Source: G963667675 sp963667675 (GTDB taxonomy: Bacteria > Chloroflexota > Dehalococcoidia > Lucifugimonadales > UBA3495). From it: a stretch of 64,000 bases of DNA. Positions 61,137 through 64,000 of this stretch are shown piece by piece. Both the position numbers and the translations under genes were made by a program. The notes beneath the pieces were generated by a model that did not search any database, was not told the origin of the DNA, and worked only from the letters and a program-made list of their open reading frames with translations. The DNA lies in the NCBI GenBank assembly GCA_963667675.1, contig OY763929.1, forward strand, positions 1,240,001 to 1,304,000, read 5' to 3'. Each line of letters begins with the position of its first letter. Position 1 is the stretch's first letter.

Positions 61137-63677
61137 CTATTTGTTGCTAAAACCGGGCTGAAGTAGTGGGTACAAGGGGAGGCCACTCTTGACCTGAACA
61201 CCCGTACTCCCCCACACCCGTCCAATCACCGCCTCGATCTTTCCCTCGAACCGCCGTATCAGGTCCCTGTTAGCCTCGACAACCGCTTGCTCGGCCTGTA
61301 ACTCCGCTACGATAGCCCGCTGAGCAGCCAACGGAGCGAGTGGCAACCTGATCTGCTTTATGGCGTTCCCGTTGAATTGCGGCTGACCGCCTCCAGTCAT
61401 CAACGTTTTCGCCTGATCCCAGTAGCAATCGGTTTGAGCGAAAGCCCAGTAGTAATAAGGGTCCAATACATCTGCAGGGAACCTGAGTCGAATCAAATAA
61501 GACGCAAATACAGCAGGATACTCTTTGTCGAAAAGTACCGTCTTTCCGTACGTCGCACCCGTTCGGGCGACGAGTATATCCCCCTTCTCGAGTATCGATT
61601 GTTCAGCTTGAGTGGTCAAGGCGATGAACTTCTGTTCCTCTGAGTTAAGAGACCCTTCTTCGTTGATGTCGGTAATTCGAATGAATCGTGCGTCGCCTTG
61701 GGATTGAGCGCTCGCTGTAAAACCGTATTGCGGCTGAGTGATTTCCCCCAACGCCACCATAGGCCACCCCGGGTCTACCTCAATCCGCGGCCGGTAGTTC
61801 TCCACCACGGCTCGCGCTCCGTCAATCACCCTCTGGTACCCCTCTATCTCCGCCACAATCTCCCGCTGTACATCCAGCGGCGGCAGGGGGACTTTGATTT
61901 GGCGTATTTCAAGGCTAATTCCACCGATGATTCCCTTTATGAATGGTTTGAGGGTCTCTTGGAACTGACTGGACCGAACTACTGAGTACAGGAAATATGT
62001 GTTAACGGACTCATTGGCGCGAAGGATAAACACGTGCTCGTTCACAGCCGCTTCAATGTCGTGAATGAAGATCCCCGTCTTACCTGTCGTAGCTCCATCC
62101 TTCACAACTAGCACATCACCTTTTCTGAGGATTCCTTTCTTCATCCCAAGGAAATGATCCTCAGACACGAACTTCATGCCTTGGAACAGTATGCTTCCAT
62201 TCCCGTCTATATGCTCTCCACCAACGCTGGGTATTCCAGAAGCAAGGGCACCGCCTTTCTGACGCGACCCACTCTCGATGTCCACAATTTCACTTAAGGC
62301 AACCATAGACCACTTAGTCGGCCGGGTCTTGGTTTCCCGATACCGTTCTCCGCTCAGGTTGTACTCCCCGTCAGCAGCAATACGTTCCTTTCCGACGACC
62401 ATGCCCGACGCGGGCTGGAAATCGCCCACAGGTCCGCCTGCTCTCAAAAGGCTCAAGTACTCGGTTAGCTCTTCTTGCACCACAAGCAGGTCGTTCATCT
62501 CTATAGGGCGGCGCTGGGCGCCCAAGTCGAAGCCGTCGTTCTCCACCTTGAAGAAGGCGATGGATTCCGTCCGCTTGGCCAAAGCCCGGTCCAGGATGAG
62601 GATTGAGGTCTTTACCCCGGAGTAGGGGTTGAACACCCCGGCGGGCAGGGAGACCACTGCAACCAGGTAGTCCTCCACCAGCATCTTGCGCAGTTGCTTG
62701 TAAGCCTTCTGGCTCTGGAAGATTATCCCCTCCGGCACGATGATGCCCGCCCGCCCGTTGGCCTTCAGGTGCTCCGCCATGTAGTCCACGAACAGCACCT
62801 CGCTGCGCCTGGACTGGACCGAGAAGCGGTTGTGGGGGCGGATGCCTCCCTTCGGCGACATGAACGGCGGGTTGGCCAGGATTACGTCGGCGAACTCGTT
62901 CCAGCGGTCCTCGCTGGTCAGGGTGTCGTATTCGTGGATGTGGGGCTCCCGGAAGCCGTGCAGGTACAGGTTTACCAGGGACAGGCGCACCATGTCCGGG
63001 GAGATGTCGTAGCCCTTGAAGTTGTCCGGCAGCCGGCCCAGGTCGTCGGGCGTCAGCGTACTCTGGCCGTCCTCGTTGACGTTGGCCGCCAGGATGTGCT
63101 TGTAGGACGATATCAGGAACCCGGCGGTGCCGCAGGCCGGGTCCAGCACGGTCTCGTTCTTCTTCGGGTCCACCACGGCCACCATGAAGTCGATGATGTG
63201 CCGCGGGGTCCTGAACTGCCCCGCGTCGCCCTGGGAACCCAGCACCGACAGCAGGTACTCGAAAGCATCCCCCAGCCGTTCCGAGTGGTCGTAGGTGAAC
63301 TCGTCGATGACCTTCAGGAACGCCCGCAGGGTCTCCGGGTCCCGGTAGGGCAGGTATGCGTTGTTGAAGATGCTCCGGAACAGCGGCGGGATGCCCGGAT
63401 TTTCCGGCATCCTGGCGATGGCCTCGGCGTACAGGTTCAGCGTCTCGTGCCCCCCGACGCCCGGCCCTATCAGCTTGGACCAGCCGTACCTGGCGAACTC
63501 CCCTGCGAAGAAATTCCTCTCCCCGCCGAATTCCTCGCTTTCGGCGTCTATGTCGTCCATGAACTTGTAAATCAGGGCGATGGTAATCTGCTCGACCTGG
63601 CTCTTGGGGTCGGGCACCTTGCCCACTAGGATGTCCCGGGCGGTGTCTATGCGGCGTTTGGTGTCGGCGTCGAGCAT
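61137..63677 (-). CDS. Fused type I restriction HsdM-HsdS protein
   Basis: This 846-residue protein joins a type I methyltransferase and a specificity subunit. The N-terminal HsdM part has the helical start, motif I VLDPACGTAG (177-186) and the catalytic NPPF (269-272), as in N6-adenine enzymes. From about residue 450 two target-recognition domains follow, each ending in a conserved helix (PLPPLDVQREIVAEIEGYQ and PLAPLAAQRAIVAELQAEQ). The target-recognition part looks less GC-rich than the HsdM part, suggesting recombination. No HsdR is in the window. It may be part of a type I or type II-like system or act alone as a methylase. Confidence 0.88.
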   Translation of the reverse strand: MLDADTKRRIDTARDILVGKVPDPKSQVEQITIALIYKFMDDIDAESEEFGGERNFFAGEFARYGWSKLIGPGVGGHETLNLYAEAIARMPENPGIPPLFRSIFNNAYLPYRDPETLRAFLKVIDEFTYDHSERLGDAFEYLLSVLGSQGDAGQFRTPRHIIDFMVAVVDPKKNETVLDPACGTAGFLISSYKHILAANVNEDGQSTLTPDDLGRLPDNFKGYDISPDMVRLSLVNLYLHGFREPHIHEYDTLTSEDRWNEFADVILANPPFMSPKGGIRPHNRFSVQSRRSEVLFVDYMAEHLKANGRAGIIVPEGIIFQSQKAYKQLRKMLVEDYLVAVVSLPAGVFNPYSGVKTSILILDRALAKRTESIAFFKVENDGFDLGAQRRPIEMNDLLVVQEELTEYLSLLRAGGPVGDFQPASGMVVGKERIAADGEYNLSGERYRETKTRPTKWSMVALSEIVDIESGSRQKGGALASGIPSVGGEHIDGNGSILFQGMKFVSEDHFLGMKKGILRKGDVLVVKDGATTGKTGIFIHDIEAAVNEHVFILRANESVNTYFLYSVVRSSQFQETLKPFIKGIIGGISLEIRQIKVPLPPLDVQREIVAEIEGYQRVIDGARAVVENYRPRIEVDPGWPMVALGEITQPQYGFTASAQSQGDARFIRITDINEEGSLNSEEQKFIALTTQAEQSILEKGDILVARTGATYGKTVLFDKEYPAVFASYLIRLRFPADVLDPYYYWAFAQTDCYWDQAKTLMTGGGQPQFNGNAIKQIRLPLAPLAAQRAIVAELQAEQAVVEANRDLIRRFEGKIEAVIGRVWGSTGVQVKSGLPLYPLLQPGFSNK

Positions 63678-63692
63678 CGTCTGGACTTTGAT

Positions 63693-64000
63693 TTATGGGA
63701 TTATTGGATTGCCTTGATTCTTTTGTTTAAGATTGCCGTTGGTCACTCTCTTGAACTCCAGGCTGCGTGCGCCGAAGTTGAGTAGCAGCCCAACTTCCAG
63801 GTCGTAGGCTTCGAGGTAGTTGATGGCTTGCGCTAAGTGGAGGTCTTCCAACTTTGTGAGGGCCTTGAGTTCTACTGAAACAACATTGTCGACCAGAAAG
63901 TCCACCCGCCGGGCCCCTACTTGCCGCCCCTTGTAGTAGATGGGCATTTCATGCTCGCGGCTGAACGACAGTCCCTGGTCACCCATCTCCATCCCCAGCG
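63693..64000 (-). CDS. GxxExxY-type protein (PD-(D/E)XK-like), 5' truncated
   Basis: The visible 99 residues match the C-terminal two thirds of GxxExxY proteins: REHEMPIYYKGRQVGARRVDFLVDNVVSVELKALTKL, with D and E-x-K of a PD-(D/E)XK-like core (DFLV, VELK), then a helix with HLAQAINYLEAY and LLLNFGARSLEFKRV. The N-terminal GxxExxY helix is missing, and the frame is open to the window edge, so the gene starts outside. Family function is not established; it is often seen in accessory and defence regions. It precedes hsdMS by 15 bases on the same strand. Confidence 0.75.
   Translation of the reverse strand, partial: LGMEMGDQGLSFSREHEMPIYYKGRQVGARRVDFLVDNVVSVELKALTKLEDLHLAQAINYLEAYDLEVGLLLNFGARSLEFKRVTNGNLKQKNQGNPIIP

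Overview
The window reads as high-GC bacterial chromosome with almost continuous coding. Gene content suggests a free-living or host-associated Chloroflexota (Dehalococcoidia / SAR202-like). The pointers are a hopanoid cluster, an all-SUF Fe-S operon with sufU-type scaffolds, a DUF1802 protein, DUF1501/DUF1800 proteins, a HIT protein, an FSA-type transaldolase and an acyl-CoA dehydrogenase/crotonase pair. The taxonomy is inference; no rRNA or tRNA gene was seen. Many starts are GTG or TTG behind a clear Shine-Dalgarno, and I moved starts accordingly.

Layout. 1-4 kb: the truncated end of a HindIII-type restriction-modification pair, two tandem VOC genes and a PD-(D/E)XK nuclease-like protein. 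4-18.4 kb: housekeeping, with a PPOX flavoprotein, double-domain M16 peptidase, RNase PH, comEA-comEC, branched-chain aminotransferase, PlsY, a PAP2 protein, acyl-CoA dehydrogenase, crotonase, HIT and MogA. 18.4-22.1 kb: a DUF1800 > DUF1501 > NHL operon whose products show no export signals. 22.4-29.6 kb: hopanoid genes (prenyl synthetase, hpnH, hpnG, hpnA, shc, hpnD-like) behind a good sigma-70-like promoter. 29.8-37 kb: epimerase, PPDK, aldo/keto reductase, DUF1802, a small tail-anchored protein and TatD. 37-44.1 kb: the SUF operon (sufB, C, D, S, U), interrupted by a PemK/MazF-type toxin-antitoxin pair between sufB and sufC and followed by a HEPN/PaREP1-like gene and a second sufU.

44.7-51.5 kb is the oddest part. 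By eye it has lower GC and accessory content: a small basic protein coupled to an HNH nuclease carrying six tandem zinc modules, a repeat-rich lipoprotein-metallopeptidase broken by at least seven single-base frameshifts, and a Phd/VapC-type toxin-antitoxin pair. 51.7-58.9 kb returns to core genes (pyrG, transaldolase, rho) and then a FIST domain / signal-less substrate-binding-protein / SDR operon. 58.9-64 kb is a defence island on the minus strand: a GxxExxY-type protein cut by the window edge, a fused HsdM-HsdS, a two-gene CBASS (patatin effector CapV plus CD-NTase) and an orphan HicB.

The best candidates for something new are the zinc-module HNH pair, the W-x-Q-D-D repeat lipoprotein-peptidase family, and the toxin-antitoxin and HEPN insertions in the SUF operon. 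The CBASS and fused HsdMS are recognisable defence types in a compact arrangement.
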